Assembly (NCBI GenBank): GCA_945983355.1
Contig: CAMFSU010000020.1
Span: forward strand, 1-64,000
From: an uncultured Clostridia bacterium
Lineage (GTDB): Bacteria; Bacillota; Clostridia; Oscillospirales; Acutalibacteraceae
Direction: 5' to 3'
DNA: 64,000 bases
A program made the position numbers and the translations under genes. Below the pieces are notes generated by a model. That model saw nothing but the letters and a program-made list of their open reading frames with translations. It had not been told where the DNA came from and searched no databases. Below, piece after piece: positions 9,501-19,121 of the stretch. Position 1 is the first letter of the stretch. Each line of letters starts with the position of its first letter.

Positions 9501-11336
9501 TTATTGCTTATTTAAAGGGATTTGATATGTTGGAACGATTTTTTTAACAAGTGACAAAATATTTGCCTCTTCATTATACATTTGGCTTGCCATTATATCT
9601 AATGTTTCAAACAATTCGTCCTCATCAAAGCTGATTGGTCGGCCTATATGAATAAGCTCGTTTTCTGTTTGTTTTAAGCCCTCTTCGCTCATTAAAAGTT
9701 CTTCATAAAGCTTTTCACCCGGTCGAAGACCCGTAAATTGAATTTGAATATCTTTATAAGGTGTAAAGCCCGAAAGTCGAATAAGGTTTTCAGCCAAATC
9801 TAAAATTTTAACCGGCTCTCCCATATCAAGCACAAATATTTCGCCACCCTTAGCAGAGGCACCCGCCTGTAAAACCAAGCTTACGGCTTCGGGCACAGTC
9901 ATAAAGTAACGGATAATATTGGGATGCGTAACGGTAACAGGACCGCCGTGTTCGATTTGCTTTTTAAAAACAGGAATAACACTTCCGTTACTGCCAAGCA
10001 CATTACCAAAACGAACAGCAACAAATTCAGTATTTGAACGGTTGTTATAGCTTTGCACAATCATTTCACAAATGCGTTTGCTTGCACCCATTATATTTGT
10101 GGGGTTAACGGCCTTATCTGTTGAAATTAAAACAAATTTTTCGGCGCCGTATTTGTGTGCGCACTGAACAGTTTTGTATGTACCAAAAACATTGTTTTTT
10201 ATTGATTCGTTAGGACTGTCTTCCATTAAAGGAACATGCTTATGTGCCGCCGCGTGATAAACAATTTGCGGTTTATATGTGCGGAACAAATAATCCATTC
10301 TTCTGCTGTCACGAACCGAGCCGATTAAAGTTACTAAATTAAGTTCAGGATAATTATATTTAAGTTCGTTTTGAATTTCATAAGCATTATTTTCATAAAC
10401 ATCAAAAATAATTAACTGCTTTGGCTTTTGTGAAGCAATTTGTCGGCAAAGTTCACTACCTATGGTTCCGCCGCCGCCTGTTACCAAAACAACCTTATCA
10501 TTAAGATATGCAGCAACCTTTTCAACATCAATTCTAATTGGCGGTCTACCAAGCAGGTCTTCAATTTCAACATTACGAATTTGGCTTTTAAATTCGTTAA
10601 CATCATGTAGTTCATAAAGTGGTGGTAAAATTTTAAGCTGGCAGTTTGTTGCCTGGCAAATATTTAAAATTTCGACTCGCTTTTCATAAGGACATGTCGG
10701 AATTGCGAAGATTATACTATCGATTTTGTATTTTTCAGCCGCTTGTATAATTTTTTCCTTACCGCCAACAACCAAGGCGCCACCGCAATACTGACCATGT
10801 AATGCCTTATCATCATCAATGACACAAGAAACTTTTGTATCTTTATGATACGATAGTTCTTTAACAAGCGATTGACCTGCATTACCTGCGCCGATAATCA
10901 TAACCTTGCCTGAAATTTGGCTTTTCTTTCCACTTGCGTTTTTATATATAATAAAATATTTTAAACCAAAACGCTGAACTAATATTAAGATTAGTATAAA
11001 GAAATAATTTATAATTAAAATTGGGATATCAAGATGAAACTTGCTTCTAAAAACTGCAACAGTTGCAATTTCAGCGGTAAAAATACCCAAAAACAGTGCA
11101 ATGGCAATTTTCACAGATTCAAAAAATCCTGATGAGGCCCATAAAACATAATAAATTTTAAAAACATAAAGAAAAAATACTGTAACTATGGGTAAAAGCG
11201 CTATAAAGAAAATCTTTGCCAATTCATAAGTATCATATTGATTATCAAATACCGAAAAAGTCAATATTGTAGATAAAACCGTTACAAAGATATCATAAAA
11301 TATATTTGTAAACAAGTTAAGAATTCTCTTATTCAT
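9501..11336 (-). CDS. Membrane-bound nucleotide-sugar 4,6-dehydratase (CapD/PglF type)
   Basis: Polysaccharide biosynthesis protein of the large CapD/PglF/WbpM group, usually UDP-GlcNAc 4,6-dehydratase in surface glycan or glycoprotein pathways. Four N-terminal transmembrane segments (about residues 8-125), a first Rossmann domain with IGAGNAGQ near 148, then an extended SDR domain with TGGGGTIGSELCRQ near 285. The catalytic stretch STDKAVNPTNIMGASKR carries Met where short SDRs have Tyr, which is normal for PglF-type enzymes, so not a defect. Follows asnA by 23 nt with its own RBS (GAAGGA) and may be read through from the asnS T-box unit. No other glycan gene is adjacent, so the substrate is uncertain. 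Confidence 0.9.
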   Translation of the reverse strand: MNKRILNLFTNIFYDIFVTVLSTILTFSVFDNQYDTYELAKIFFIALLPIVTVFFLYVFKIYYVLWASSGFFESVKIAIALFLGIFTAEIATVAVFRSKFHLDIPILIINYFFILILILVQRFGLKYFIIYKNASGKKSQISGKVMIIGAGNAGQSLVKELSYHKDTKVSCVIDDDKALHGQYCGGALVVGGKEKIIQAAEKYKIDSIIFAIPTCPYEKRVEILNICQATNCQLKILPPLYELHDVNEFKSQIRNVEIEDLLGRPPIRIDVEKVAAYLNDKVVLVTGGGGTIGSELCRQIASQKPKQLIIFDVYENNAYEIQNELKYNYPELNLVTLIGSVRDSRRMDYLFRTYKPQIVYHAAAHKHVPLMEDSPNESIKNNVFGTYKTVQCAHKYGAEKFVLISTDKAVNPTNIMGASKRICEMIVQSYNNRSNTEFVAVRFGNVLGSNGSVIPVFKKQIEHGGPVTVTHPNIIRYFMTVPEAVSLVLQAGASAKGGEIFVLDMGEPVKILDLAENLIRLSGFTPYKDIQIQFTGLRPGEKLYEELLMSEEGLKQTENELIHIGRPISFDEDELFETLDIMASQMYNEEANILSLVKKIVPTYQIPLNKQ

Positions 11337-11359
11337 TGTTTTTATCCTTCACTTTTTTA

Positions 11360-12349
11360 TTATAATAAGTTAATACCCTTTGATTTGCATTTTGAAATTT
11401 CTTTTTCAGGCCAAATTGAAACCTGTACCTCGCCTACATGGGCTTTTTCAAGTAAGAACATACAAAGTCGTGACTGACCGATGCCGCCACCGACAGTAAG
11501 CGGTAATGCGCCGTTTAAGAGCATTTTGTGGAATTCGTAATTTAAGCGTTCTTCCTTTCCCTCTGCCTTTAACTGCGAAAGCAATGCCTCACGGTCAACA
11601 CGAATACCCATTGATGAAATTTCAAACGGGATATCCAAAACCTTGTTATATAAAATGATGTCGCCGTTTAGTGACCAGTCATCATAGTCTGGTGCTCTGC
11701 CGTCGTGCTTTTTACCCGATTTTAAACGACAACCGATTTGCATAATGAAAACCGCACCATATTCCTTTGCGACTTCATATTCCCTTTCCTTACCTGTTTT
11801 GTCGGGGTATTTATCCTCTAATTCCTGTGTGGTAACAAAAGCGATTTGCTTTGGAAGTTCGGGATTTAAGACAGGATATTTTGCTTTTACAACATCCAAG
11901 GTTCTTAAAAGCGCACCGTAAATACTGCGAACAGTTGCCTTTAAATATTCAATGTTGCGGTCTTCGGCGGTGATAATCTTTTCCCAGTCCCATTGGTCAA
12001 CATAAATTGAGTGAATAGCATCACACTCTTCATCACGGCGGATAGCGTTCATATCGGTGTAAAGACCAGTATGAAGCGGAAAACCGTATTTTAAAAGCGC
12101 CATACGCTTCCACTTAGCAAGACTGTGCACAACCTCAGCTATTTCCCCCGTTTCCAAAATATCAAAGGAAACAGGACGCTCAACACCGTTTAAATCATCG
12201 TTAAGACCGCTTGCGTGCTTAACAAAAAGCGGTGCCGAAACGCGAGATAAATCAAGCGCATTGCAAAGCTCACGCGTAAAGGTGTCTTTAATAAGCGCTA
12301 TGGCGTTTTGAGTATCAAACTCATTAAGCTTTGAAACATATTTTGTCAT
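11360..12349 (-). CDS. asnA: Aspartate--ammonia ligase (asparagine synthetase A)
   Basis: Makes asparagine from aspartate, ammonia and ATP (AMP-forming); related to class II aspartyl-tRNA synthetases. The 329-residue length is standard. Conserved pieces: LSRVSAPLFV near 38, HSIYVDQWDWEK near 115, GRAPDYDDW near 215 and the C-terminal GGGIGQSRLCMFLLEK. Located 15 nt after asnS, so both the charging enzyme and the amino-acid supplier are under one asparagine T-box. Confidence 0.96.
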   Translation of the reverse strand: MTKYVSKLNEFDTQNAIALIKDTFTRELCNALDLSRVSAPLFVKHASGLNDDLNGVERPVSFDILETGEIAEVVHSLAKWKRMALLKYGFPLHTGLYTDMNAIRRDEECDAIHSIYVDQWDWEKIITAEDRNIEYLKATVRSIYGALLRTLDVVKAKYPVLNPELPKQIAFVTTQELEDKYPDKTGKEREYEVAKEYGAVFIMQIGCRLKSGKKHDGRAPDYDDWSLNGDIILYNKVLDIPFEISSMGIRVDREALLSQLKAEGKEERLNYEFHKMLLNGALPLTVGGGIGQSRLCMFLLEKAHVGEVQVSIWPEKEISKCKSKGINLL

Positions 12350-12364
12350 AAAAAATCAAAACCT

Positions 12365-13741
12365 TTAATAAATATTTCCAACGGTTCTTGGGTACAAGAT
12401 TACATCACGAATATTTTGCACGCCTGTAACATACATAATAATTCTTTCAAGACCAAGACCAAAGCCGCTGTGTGGCACAGAACCAAAACGGCGAAGAGCG
12501 ATATAATGCTCGTATTCTTCAATGCTCATACCACGAACCTGCATTGCCTGTAGCAATTTATCTAAATCAGCTTCACGCTCGCTGCAGCCAATAATTTCAC
12601 CAACACCGGGTACCAAAAGGTCGGTAGCGGCAACGGTTTTACCGTCGGCATTTTGCTTCATATAGAAAGACTTGATTTCCTTGGGGTAATTTGTAAGGAA
12701 AACAGGGCGTTTGCAAATTTCCTCGGAAATATATCTTTCGTGTTCGGTTTGCAAATCACAGCCCCATTCAACAGGATATTGGAAATCCTTGCCCGACTTT
12801 TTAAGCACATCGATTGCCTCGGTATAGGTCATAATAGCAAAATCATTATTAACAACACCGTTAAGCTTTTCAATTAAGCCCTTTTCAAAGTGTGCATCAA
12901 AGAACTTCATTTCATCAGGGCATTTTTCTAAAACCGACTTAATGATGTATTTAATCATTTCTTCAGCAATTTCAATAATGTCGGGAAGCTCAGCAAAGGC
13001 AACCTCGGGCTCAACATGCCAAAATTCAGCAACATGGCGTTGAGTATTACTCTTTTCAGCACGGAAAGATGGACCAAAGGTGTAAATCTTACCAAGTGCC
13101 ATTGCGGCAACCTCGCCCTCAAGCTGACCTGAAACCGATAAAGCAGCTCTTCTGCCAAAGAAATCATCAGCGTTATATTCTTCTTCGGTTTTATAGTCAT
13201 TAGAAAAACCAATGGTTGTAACCTTAAACATTTCACCTGCACCCTCACAGTCAGAGGCGGTGATTAAAGGTGTGTGAATATAGGTAAAGCGACGTGCTTG
13301 GAAAAATTCATGCACAGCAGCTGACACAACACTTCTTACACGTAAAACAGCGTTAAAGGTGTTTGTTCTGACACGAAGGTGTGGGATGGTGCGAAGATAT
13401 TCAAGTGTGTGGCGCTTTTTTTGTAAGGGATATTCAAGCGGACATTCACCCAAAACTTCGATAGCGGTTGCGTTAATTTCAACCGAATCAACCGCAACAG
13501 CAGACTTTACAAGTGTGCCCACAACCTTTAAAGATGTGCCAAGGCGCATAAAGTCAGTAATATCGGTCATAACGGCTTTATCAATAACAATTTGCAAATG
13601 CTTTAAGGTTGTACCGTCATTAAGCTCGATGAAAGCCATATTTTTAGAATCACGAGAGGTGCGCACCCAGCCGCAAACAGTAACCTCGCTATTTAAAAGC
13701 TCTTTGTTTTCAAAAATTTCATAAATGTCAATGTGTTTCAT
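12365..13741 (-). CDS. asnS: Asparaginyl-tRNA synthetase
   Basis: Class II aminoacyl-tRNA synthetase for tRNA-Asn. N-terminal OB-fold (VTVCGWVRTSRDSKNMAFI near 20), class II catalytic core with FHAEKSN-like FRAEKSNTQRH near 215 (motif 2) and GFGLGLERIIMYVTG near 420 (motif 3). 458 residues from the ATG at 13741, preceded by GTGGAG 8 nt away; the longer ORF-track start reads into the leader. Transcription is controlled by the T-box leader immediately upstream. Confidence 0.96.
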   Translation of the reverse strand: MKHIDIYEIFENKELLNSEVTVCGWVRTSRDSKNMAFIELNDGTTLKHLQIVIDKAVMTDITDFMRLGTSLKVVGTLVKSAVAVDSVEINATAIEVLGECPLEYPLQKKRHTLEYLRTIPHLRVRTNTFNAVLRVRSVVSAAVHEFFQARRFTYIHTPLITASDCEGAGEMFKVTTIGFSNDYKTEEEYNADDFFGRRAALSVSGQLEGEVAAMALGKIYTFGPSFRAEKSNTQRHVAEFWHVEPEVAFAELPDIIEIAEEMIKYIIKSVLEKCPDEMKFFDAHFEKGLIEKLNGVVNNDFAIMTYTEAIDVLKKSGKDFQYPVEWGCDLQTEHERYISEEICKRPVFLTNYPKEIKSFYMKQNADGKTVAATDLLVPGVGEIIGCSEREADLDKLLQAMQVRGMSIEEYEHYIALRRFGSVPHSGFGLGLERIIMYVTGVQNIRDVILYPRTVGNIY

Positions 13742-13749
13742 TAAATTCA

Positions 13750-14016
13750 CTCCACAAAAATAAAAATAGCGCCCATCCATCCTAAAACCTTAGGACGAAT
13801 AGACGCAATATCCGCGGTGCCACCTAAATTACCTTTTAAAAAGGTCACTTTAACTTGATTTAACGCATCAATAACGGCGCCCCTACTAAACCAAAGGTTT
13901 TTCAGTTTGCTGCTCCGAAGTGTTCTTCACTTTTTCTATTTACCGCATTTCCACCGTCGGCGGCTCTCTTTAAAAAATCAAAAAAGCTACTTTTCTTCAT
14001 TAAGGCATTTTTATAT
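13750..14016 (-). promoter_or_regulatory. T-box leader, probably specific for uncharged tRNA-Asn
   Basis: The T-box core AGGTGGCACCGCGG (minus strand, 13812-13825) is nearly canonical. Its TGGC would pair with the GCCA end of tRNA-Asn. Upstream the Stem I region carries the AGAGAG and GGTGGAAATGCGG-type motifs, and an AAC triplet (13922-13924) in GAAGAACACTTCGG is the likely specifier for asparagine, in keeping with the downstream genes. Uncharged tRNA-Asn should stabilise the antiterminator and turn on asnS-asnA. The specifier assignment is inference; the T-box itself is clear. Confidence 0.93.
13755..13806 (-). terminator. T-box regulated terminator of asnS
   Basis: Minus strand: GCGTCTATTCGTCCTAA pairs (with G-U wobbles) with TTAGGATGGATGGGCGC across a 4-nt loop, followed by a T-rich run. 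It sits between the T-box core and the asnS RBS, the place expected for the leader terminator that competes with the antiterminator. Confidence 0.88.
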
Positions 14017-14022
14017 ATAATA

Positions 14023-14050
14023 ATTATACCATTATTTTATTAAAAGTCAA
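14023..14050 (-). promoter_or_regulatory. Sigma-A promoter of the asnS T-box unit
   Basis: Minus strand: -35 TTGACT (14045-14050), 16-nt spacer, -10 TATAAT (14023-14028). The -35 box lies within the last codons of ysxC, so the asnS unit begins directly at the end of the preceding operon with no terminator in between. Confidence 0.85.
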
Positions 14051-14624
14051 CACCTTCAATAATTTTCCTTATTTTATCGGCGCCGTCAAAGTTATTAACG
14101 GTAAACGGGATAATCTCGGCATCTTTTGCAAAATCGCCAAGCTCTTCTTTAATAAGGGTTAAGCGGTTTTGGGTTTCGGTTTTGTTAAGCTTATCTGATT
14201 TAGTTAAAACAACAGTATAAGGCAGACCCATTTGTGATAAAAAGTCAAGCATCCATAAATCAAAATCGGTTGCGGGGTGGCGCATGTCAATAAGCGAAAA
14301 GACCATTTTAATGTTACGGTTAGATTTAAAGTAACCCTCCATAAGCTCGCTCCAACGCTGTTTTTCAGCGTCGTTAACCTTGGCATATCCGTAACCGGGT
14401 AAATCTACAAGGCGGATGTTATCCACCTTGTAAAAATTGATGGTAACGGTTTTACCGGGCTTTGAACTTACCCTTGCAATAGATTTTCTACCCAAAACCT
14501 TGTTAATAAGCGAAGACTTACCCACATTACTTCTGCCGCAAAAGCAAAATTCGGGCAAGGTTGATTCATCTAACTGTTCAAATTTACCGAATGCTTTTTC
14601 AAACTGTGCGTTATTATAATTCAT
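14040..14624 (-). CDS. ysxC: Ribosome biogenesis GTP-binding protein YsxC/EngB
   Basis: Essential TRAFAC GTPase for late 50S subunit assembly. 194 residues with G1 GRSNVGKSS near 30, switch I PGKTVTINFY (consensus has Gln at the Val), G3 DLPGYGYAKV near 75, and G4 TKSD near 142. Last gene of the operon after lon (11-nt gap), the same lon-ysxC pairing as in Bacillus. Its final codons contain the -35 box of the asnS promoter. Confidence 0.95.
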   Translation of the reverse strand: MNYNNAQFEKAFGKFEQLDESTLPEFCFCGRSNVGKSSLINKVLGRKSIARVSSKPGKTVTINFYKVDNIRLVDLPGYGYAKVNDAEKQRWSELMEGYFKSNRNIKMVFSLIDMRHPATDFDLWMLDFLSQMGLPYTVVLTKSDKLNKTETQNRLTLIKEELGDFAKDAEIIPFTVNNFDGADKIRKIIEGVDF

Positions 14625-14635
14625 AATTTTCTCCG

Positions 14636-17029
14636 TTACTGTCTAACTGTGTTGCTTTGTTTAATTTCGGTATAAAATATATTATCCTTATTCTCGACCG
14701 AATTATCAACCAGCACACAGTCAACAATTTGTGAAACATAGCTTACAGGTATAAACTTAACCTTTTCGAGCACAAGCGGGTCAACCTCGTCCAAATCGGC
14801 AACATTGTCATTTGGAATAAATACAGTATTTACTCCACCACGATAAGCCGCCATTGCCTTTTCACGAAGACCACCGATAGCGGTAACTCGGCCACGAAGT
14901 GTAATTTCACCTGTCATTGCAACATCACGCTTAATTTTGCGGTTTGTAAGCGCCGAAATTAAGGCAGTCACCATTGTAACACCTGCCGATGGGCCATCCT
15001 TTGGGACAGCACCCTCGGTTGCGTTTATGTGTATGTCTTTGTTTTTATAAAAATCGGCATCAATGCCATATTTTTCAGCATTGGAACGCACATAACTAAT
15101 GGCAGTTTTGGCGGATTCCTTCATAACATCCCCCAAATAGCCGGTAAGCTCGACCTTGCCTGTGCCCGACATAACAGAAACCTCAAGCTGCATAATTTCG
15201 CCGCCGACCGAAGTCCAAGCAAGGCCGTTAATAATACCAACCTCGTCATTTTCCAAAACCATTTCGGGTTTATATTTGCGTTTGCCAAGCATTTTTTCGA
15301 CATCGCTGTCTTTAATATTTATTTTTAAAATTTCACCCTCGGCAATTTGCTTTGCGGTTTTTCGGCAAAGTGATGCAATAGCCCTTTCAAGCTTTCTAAC
15401 ACCTGCCTCACGGGTGTAAAAATCAATAAGCGAATAAAGTGCGCTATCACTGAATTTAATTTGATTTTTATTAAGACCGTGACGAGCAATTTGCTTTAAG
15501 CACAAATGCTTTTTAGCAATTTGAAGCTTTTCTTCACGGGTATAGCTTGGTATTTCGATAACTTCCATACGGTCTAAAAGCGGTGCGGGAATTGTATCAG
15601 CCGAATTTGCAGTGGCAATAAATACCGCACGGCTTAAATCGTAAGGAATTTCAACAAAATGGTCAACAAAGGCATGGTTTTGTTCGGGGTCTAAAACCTC
15701 TAAAAGTGCGGATGCAGGGTCACCCTTATAATCATTGCCAAGCTTATCAACCTCGTCAAGAAGTATAAGCGGATTACCACTGCCCGACTGTTTAATGGCG
15801 TTAATGATTTTACCGGGCATTGCACCGACATAGGTTTTTCTATGTCCCCTAATTTCCGCCTCATCCCTAACACCGCCAAGCGATATACGGGCATATTTTC
15901 TACCCATACATTCGGCAACGGTTTTGGCAATTGAGGTTTTACCAACACCTGGTGGACCGATAAGACAAATTATTTGCCCCTTAATATCGGGATTTAAGGT
16001 GTAAACCGACAAAAGTTCGAGTATACGCTCCTTAACCTTTTGCATACCGTAAATATCACGCTCTAAAATTTTGGCGGCGCGTTTAATGTCAGTATTAACA
16101 GTGGTGTAAGCGTTCCAAGGCAATTCAATTAAGGTGTCAAGATATCCACGCTCAACTGTACCTTCGTGTGACCCCTGCGGCATTTTTGAAAGCTTTAAAA
16201 CGTGTGAATGAAGCTTTTCTTTAACCGATGCCTCGGCCGAAAGTGAATCAATTTTAGTGTGATACAAATCAATTTCATCGCCCTCGTCATAACCGTAAAG
16301 CTCGGAATTGATGGCTTTAATTTGCTCACGCAAATAATATTCCTTTTGGTTTTCATCAATAGCAGAGCGTGTTTTAGCGTTAATACGCTTATCAATTTCG
16401 TTAATTTCAGTTTCCTTCTTTAAAAGCTCAACCAAAATTTTTGCACGCTTTGTGACAGATTCCTGCTCTAAAATATACTGCTTATCATCAAAAGGTGTGT
16501 TAATACCCGCCGCAATAGTGTCGCAAACAAACCCCAAATCCTCACTGCTTTCAACAATTAAGGGCACATCGGGTGTAACGCTTGGGCCTGACATTGCATA
16601 TTTTAAAAATTCGCCCTTAACCTTTCTAAGCAATGTTTCAATATAAACCTGTCGGTTTAAAATGGGCTTATCTTCAACCTTTTCAACATTTGCAAAATAA
16701 TAATCTTTAAGTGAAACAAGTTGGCTGTGTTTTGCACGATAAAGACCTTCAACCAATACTTTGGTAAGGTCATCCGAAACGCGCAAAACTTGTTTAATGC
16801 GTACAACACAGCCCATTTCATACAAATCATCATTTTCGGGCTCGTCAACAAAATAATTCTTTTGTGTAACTAAATATATTAACTGATTTTTCTCCATCGC
16901 AAGCTTTAAAGCGTTGATAGATTTTTTTCTGCCAACATCAAAGCTTAAAGTTGTTTTTGGAAAAGCAACAATTCCCCTAAGGGCTAAAACAAACATTTTT
17001 TGTGTATTTTCGTTTACGCTAAGTGACAT
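14636..17029 (-). CDS. lon: ATP-dependent protease La (Lon)
   Basis: Hexameric AAA+ serine protease degrading misfolded and regulatory proteins. 797 residues: N-terminal substrate domain, coiled region, AAA+ module with GPPGVGKTSIAK near 350 and LLDEVDKLG near 415, then the protease domain with KDGPSAGVTM holding the catalytic Ser and a downstream Lys of the dyad (EKAMAAYRGG). Full length with ordinary family features. Lies 17 nt after a lipoprotein gene and 11 nt before ysxC. Confidence 0.96.
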   Translation of the reverse strand: MSLSVNENTQKMFVLALRGIVAFPKTTLSFDVGRKKSINALKLAMEKNQLIYLVTQKNYFVDEPENDDLYEMGCVVRIKQVLRVSDDLTKVLVEGLYRAKHSQLVSLKDYYFANVEKVEDKPILNRQVYIETLLRKVKGEFLKYAMSGPSVTPDVPLIVESSEDLGFVCDTIAAGINTPFDDKQYILEQESVTKRAKILVELLKKETEINEIDKRINAKTRSAIDENQKEYYLREQIKAINSELYGYDEGDEIDLYHTKIDSLSAEASVKEKLHSHVLKLSKMPQGSHEGTVERGYLDTLIELPWNAYTTVNTDIKRAAKILERDIYGMQKVKERILELLSVYTLNPDIKGQIICLIGPPGVGKTSIAKTVAECMGRKYARISLGGVRDEAEIRGHRKTYVGAMPGKIINAIKQSGSGNPLILLDEVDKLGNDYKGDPASALLEVLDPEQNHAFVDHFVEIPYDLSRAVFIATANSADTIPAPLLDRMEVIEIPSYTREEKLQIAKKHLCLKQIARHGLNKNQIKFSDSALYSLIDFYTREAGVRKLERAIASLCRKTAKQIAEGEILKINIKDSDVEKMLGKRKYKPEMVLENDEVGIINGLAWTSVGGEIMQLEVSVMSGTGKVELTGYLGDVMKESAKTAISYVRSNAEKYGIDADFYKNKDIHINATEGAVPKDGPSAGVTMVTALISALTNRKIKRDVAMTGEITLRGRVTAIGGLREKAMAAYRGGVNTVFIPNDNVADLDEVDPLVLEKVKFIPVSYVSQIVDCVLVDNSVENKDNIFYTEIKQSNTVRQ

Positions 17030-17046
17030 TTTTTCTCCCTAAAAAA

Positions 17047-17649
17047 CTAATTAAATGCTGAGGTTTTAAAAATTGCAGTACAAACGAGACCGCTTTCCTG
17101 AAAAGCAAACTGAACCGTAACATCATTAAATTCGGCAGTTAAAACTGTGCCCTCGGTCATATAGTCGGCATAAAATAGACTGCCCTCTGTAATTTCAGTT
17201 TCTTTAAATTCAATACTTGCCATTTTATTTTTTACATCAAACGCCAAGCTGCCTGTTTCAATACCAAAGGCATTATCGTATGTATAAAGAGCATCAATTT
17301 TTTTATCTTTTTCCGAAGCTTTACAGTAATAGCCCTTGTTGCCTTGGTCTAAAATTATATAACCGTTTTCTTCTTTTCTTTCAAAATAAATATCTTCAGA
17401 ATAATGGTCGTGTTCGTGGTCGGCATTATCGTGACCACCGCCCGACAAAAACTCATCAAATTCATTTTGAAGCTCGGTATTGGCTTTTTCACAGTCAAAC
17501 CCAAGCTTATACTTCATTTCAGGAATTTGACCAACCTTTGCATAATATTCCAAATCAATTTCATCGTTGCTGTTTTTTCTACCACCCTTACAAGCAGTAA
17601 ATGAAAAAAGTAAAACAAAGCAAAGCAAAAATGCTAATATTTTTTTCAT
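17047..17649 (-). CDS. Putative lipoprotein with His/Asp-rich stretch, function unknown
   Basis: I do not recognise the family. 200 residues from the ATG at 17649 (AAGGTG 6 nt upstream; the ORF-track GTG lies within that RBS). The N-terminus MKKILAFLLCFVLLFSFTAC is a lipoprotein signal peptide ending in a lipobox Cys at about residue 20, so the protein is probably membrane-anchored outside the cell. About residues 70-85 contain GGGHDNADHEHDHYSED, a His/Asp-rich run reminiscent of metal-binding loops. The rest is soluble beta-rich-looking sequence. It is in the murI-to-ysxC operon between pncB and lon, 10 nt after pncB. Metal binding is inference only. Confidence 0.75.
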   Translation of the reverse strand: MKKILAFLLCFVLLFSFTACKGGRKNSNDEIDLEYYAKVGQIPEMKYKLGFDCEKANTELQNEFDEFLSGGGHDNADHEHDHYSEDIYFERKEENGYIILDQGNKGYYCKASEKDKKIDALYTYDNAFGIETGSLAFDVKNKMASIEFKETEITEGSLFYADYMTEGTVLTAEFNDVTVQFAFQESGLVCTAIFKTSAFN

Positions 17650-17659
17650 AAAATTCACC

Positions 17660-19108
17660 TTAGTGTTTAATTAACTTTCTTAAAAGGTCATTTCTTAAAT
17701 TCCATAAATCTTCTGAAAGGTCAACATAATAGGTATGTGGATTTTCAAAACGCTTAACCTCATCCCACATAGAATCAAGCTGTTCCTTGCAATAAGCTGC
17801 AATTTCTGAAACCTTTGGTGATTCATAAACAAGCTTGCCCTTTTCGAAAACCTTAACCTGAAGCTTTTTAGCAACAAAGTTTGTTACAACCTTGCGCTTC
17901 CAAGTGTGAACAGGGTCAAAGATTTCATACGGCTCGCTGCTGTCAATTTTTTCGTGGTTAAGTGTAATAACATCGGCAATGGCTTTGCCTGTTTCTTTAT
18001 CATAAAGTCGCCACGGAATTTTAATGCCTGGAAGTGTGATTTTTGCGGTGTTTTCGCTAATTTTAATTTTAGGAATAACTTCCCCATTCTTTTCAACCGC
18101 CGAAAGCTTATAAACGCCACCGAAAACCGCTTCACTGCTTGCAGTAATAAGGCGTTCACCTACACCGTAAGAGTCAACCTGCGCGCCCTGTCTTATCATA
18201 TCACGGATAAGGTGCTCATCAAGTGAGTTTGAAACACAAATCTTACAGTCGGGATATCCCGCCTCGTCAAGCATTTTACGGGCTTTTTTGGAAATATAGG
18301 TAATATCGCCACTGTCGATACGAATGCCAAGAGGGCGTTTACCAAGCGGCTTTAAAACCTCATCAAATACCTTGATTGCGTTAGGGATACCCGATTTTAG
18401 TACATTATAGGTATCAACTAATAAAAGGCAGCTGTCGGGGTATTTTTCAGCGTATGTTTTAAATGCGGTGTATTCATCCTTAAAAAGCTGCACCCAGCTG
18501 TGTGCCATTGTGCCGCTTGCCTTAACACCAAAATCCTTAGCAGTAAGAATACAAGAAGTGCCTGTCGCACCGCCGATAATAGCGGCACGCGCACCATAAT
18601 ATGAAGCACCATGACCGTGCGCACGGCGCGCACCGAATTCCATAACAGCTCTACCCTCTGCCGCACGGACAATACGGCTTGCCTTTGTGGCAATAAGTGA
18701 CTGATGGTTAATTGTCACCAAAAGCATTGTTTCAAGCATTAACGCCTGCATAGCGTTGCCTCTAACAGTTACAATTGGCTCATGCGGGAAGATAATTGTA
18801 CCCTCTGGTACTGCCCAAACATCACAGTCGAATTTAAAATCCCTTAAATATTCAATAAATTCATCTTCAAAAAGATTTAAGGATTTTAAATACTCGATAT
18901 CATCATCATCAAAATGCAAATCGTTCATATATTCGATAAGCTGTTCAAGACCTGCCATAATAGCGTAGCCACCCTTATCGGGCACACGGCGGAAAAACAT
19001 ATCAAAATATGTCACTGTGTCACGCATATCGCTTGTGAAAATTCCGTTTGCCATTGTAAGCTCGTAAAGGTCCATAAGCATTGTAAGGTTTAACTTCTTA
19101 TTTTTCAT
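17660..19108 (-). CDS. pncB: Nicotinate phosphoribosyltransferase
   Basis: NAD salvage: nicotinate plus PRPP to nicotinate mononucleotide. 482 residues from the ATG at 19108 (AGAAGGTG 6 nt upstream; the ORF-track start at 19144 would overlap argS). N-terminal LTMLMDLYELTMANGIF and EFGARRAHGHGAS near 165 are family signatures; GIRIDSGDI near 275 is part of the phosphoribosyl-binding site. Lies 13 nt after argS. Together with nadD further along the window it indicates nicotinate salvage into NAD. Confidence 0.95.
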   Translation of the reverse strand: MKNKKLNLTMLMDLYELTMANGIFTSDMRDTVTYFDMFFRRVPDKGGYAIMAGLEQLIEYMNDLHFDDDDIEYLKSLNLFEDEFIEYLRDFKFDCDVWAVPEGTIIFPHEPIVTVRGNAMQALMLETMLLVTINHQSLIATKASRIVRAAEGRAVMEFGARRAHGHGASYYGARAAIIGGATGTSCILTAKDFGVKASGTMAHSWVQLFKDEYTAFKTYAEKYPDSCLLLVDTYNVLKSGIPNAIKVFDEVLKPLGKRPLGIRIDSGDITYISKKARKMLDEAGYPDCKICVSNSLDEHLIRDMIRQGAQVDSYGVGERLITASSEAVFGGVYKLSAVEKNGEVIPKIKISENTAKITLPGIKIPWRLYDKETGKAIADVITLNHEKIDSSEPYEIFDPVHTWKRKVVTNFVAKKLQVKVFEKGKLVYESPKVSEIAAYCKEQLDSMWDEVKRFENPHTYYVDLSEDLWNLRNDLLRKLIKH

Positions 19109-19121
19109 TTTAAACACCTTC

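Noticed and set aside
10090-10140. Missing catalytic Tyr in the CapD/PglF-like enzyme
   Set aside because: Met at this position is normal in PglF-type long dehydratases, so it is not a defect.
17217-17600. 127-aa plus-strand ORF antisense to the lipoprotein gene
   Set aside because: The minus-strand frame has a lipoprotein signal, RBS and operon context; the plus-strand frame has none of these.
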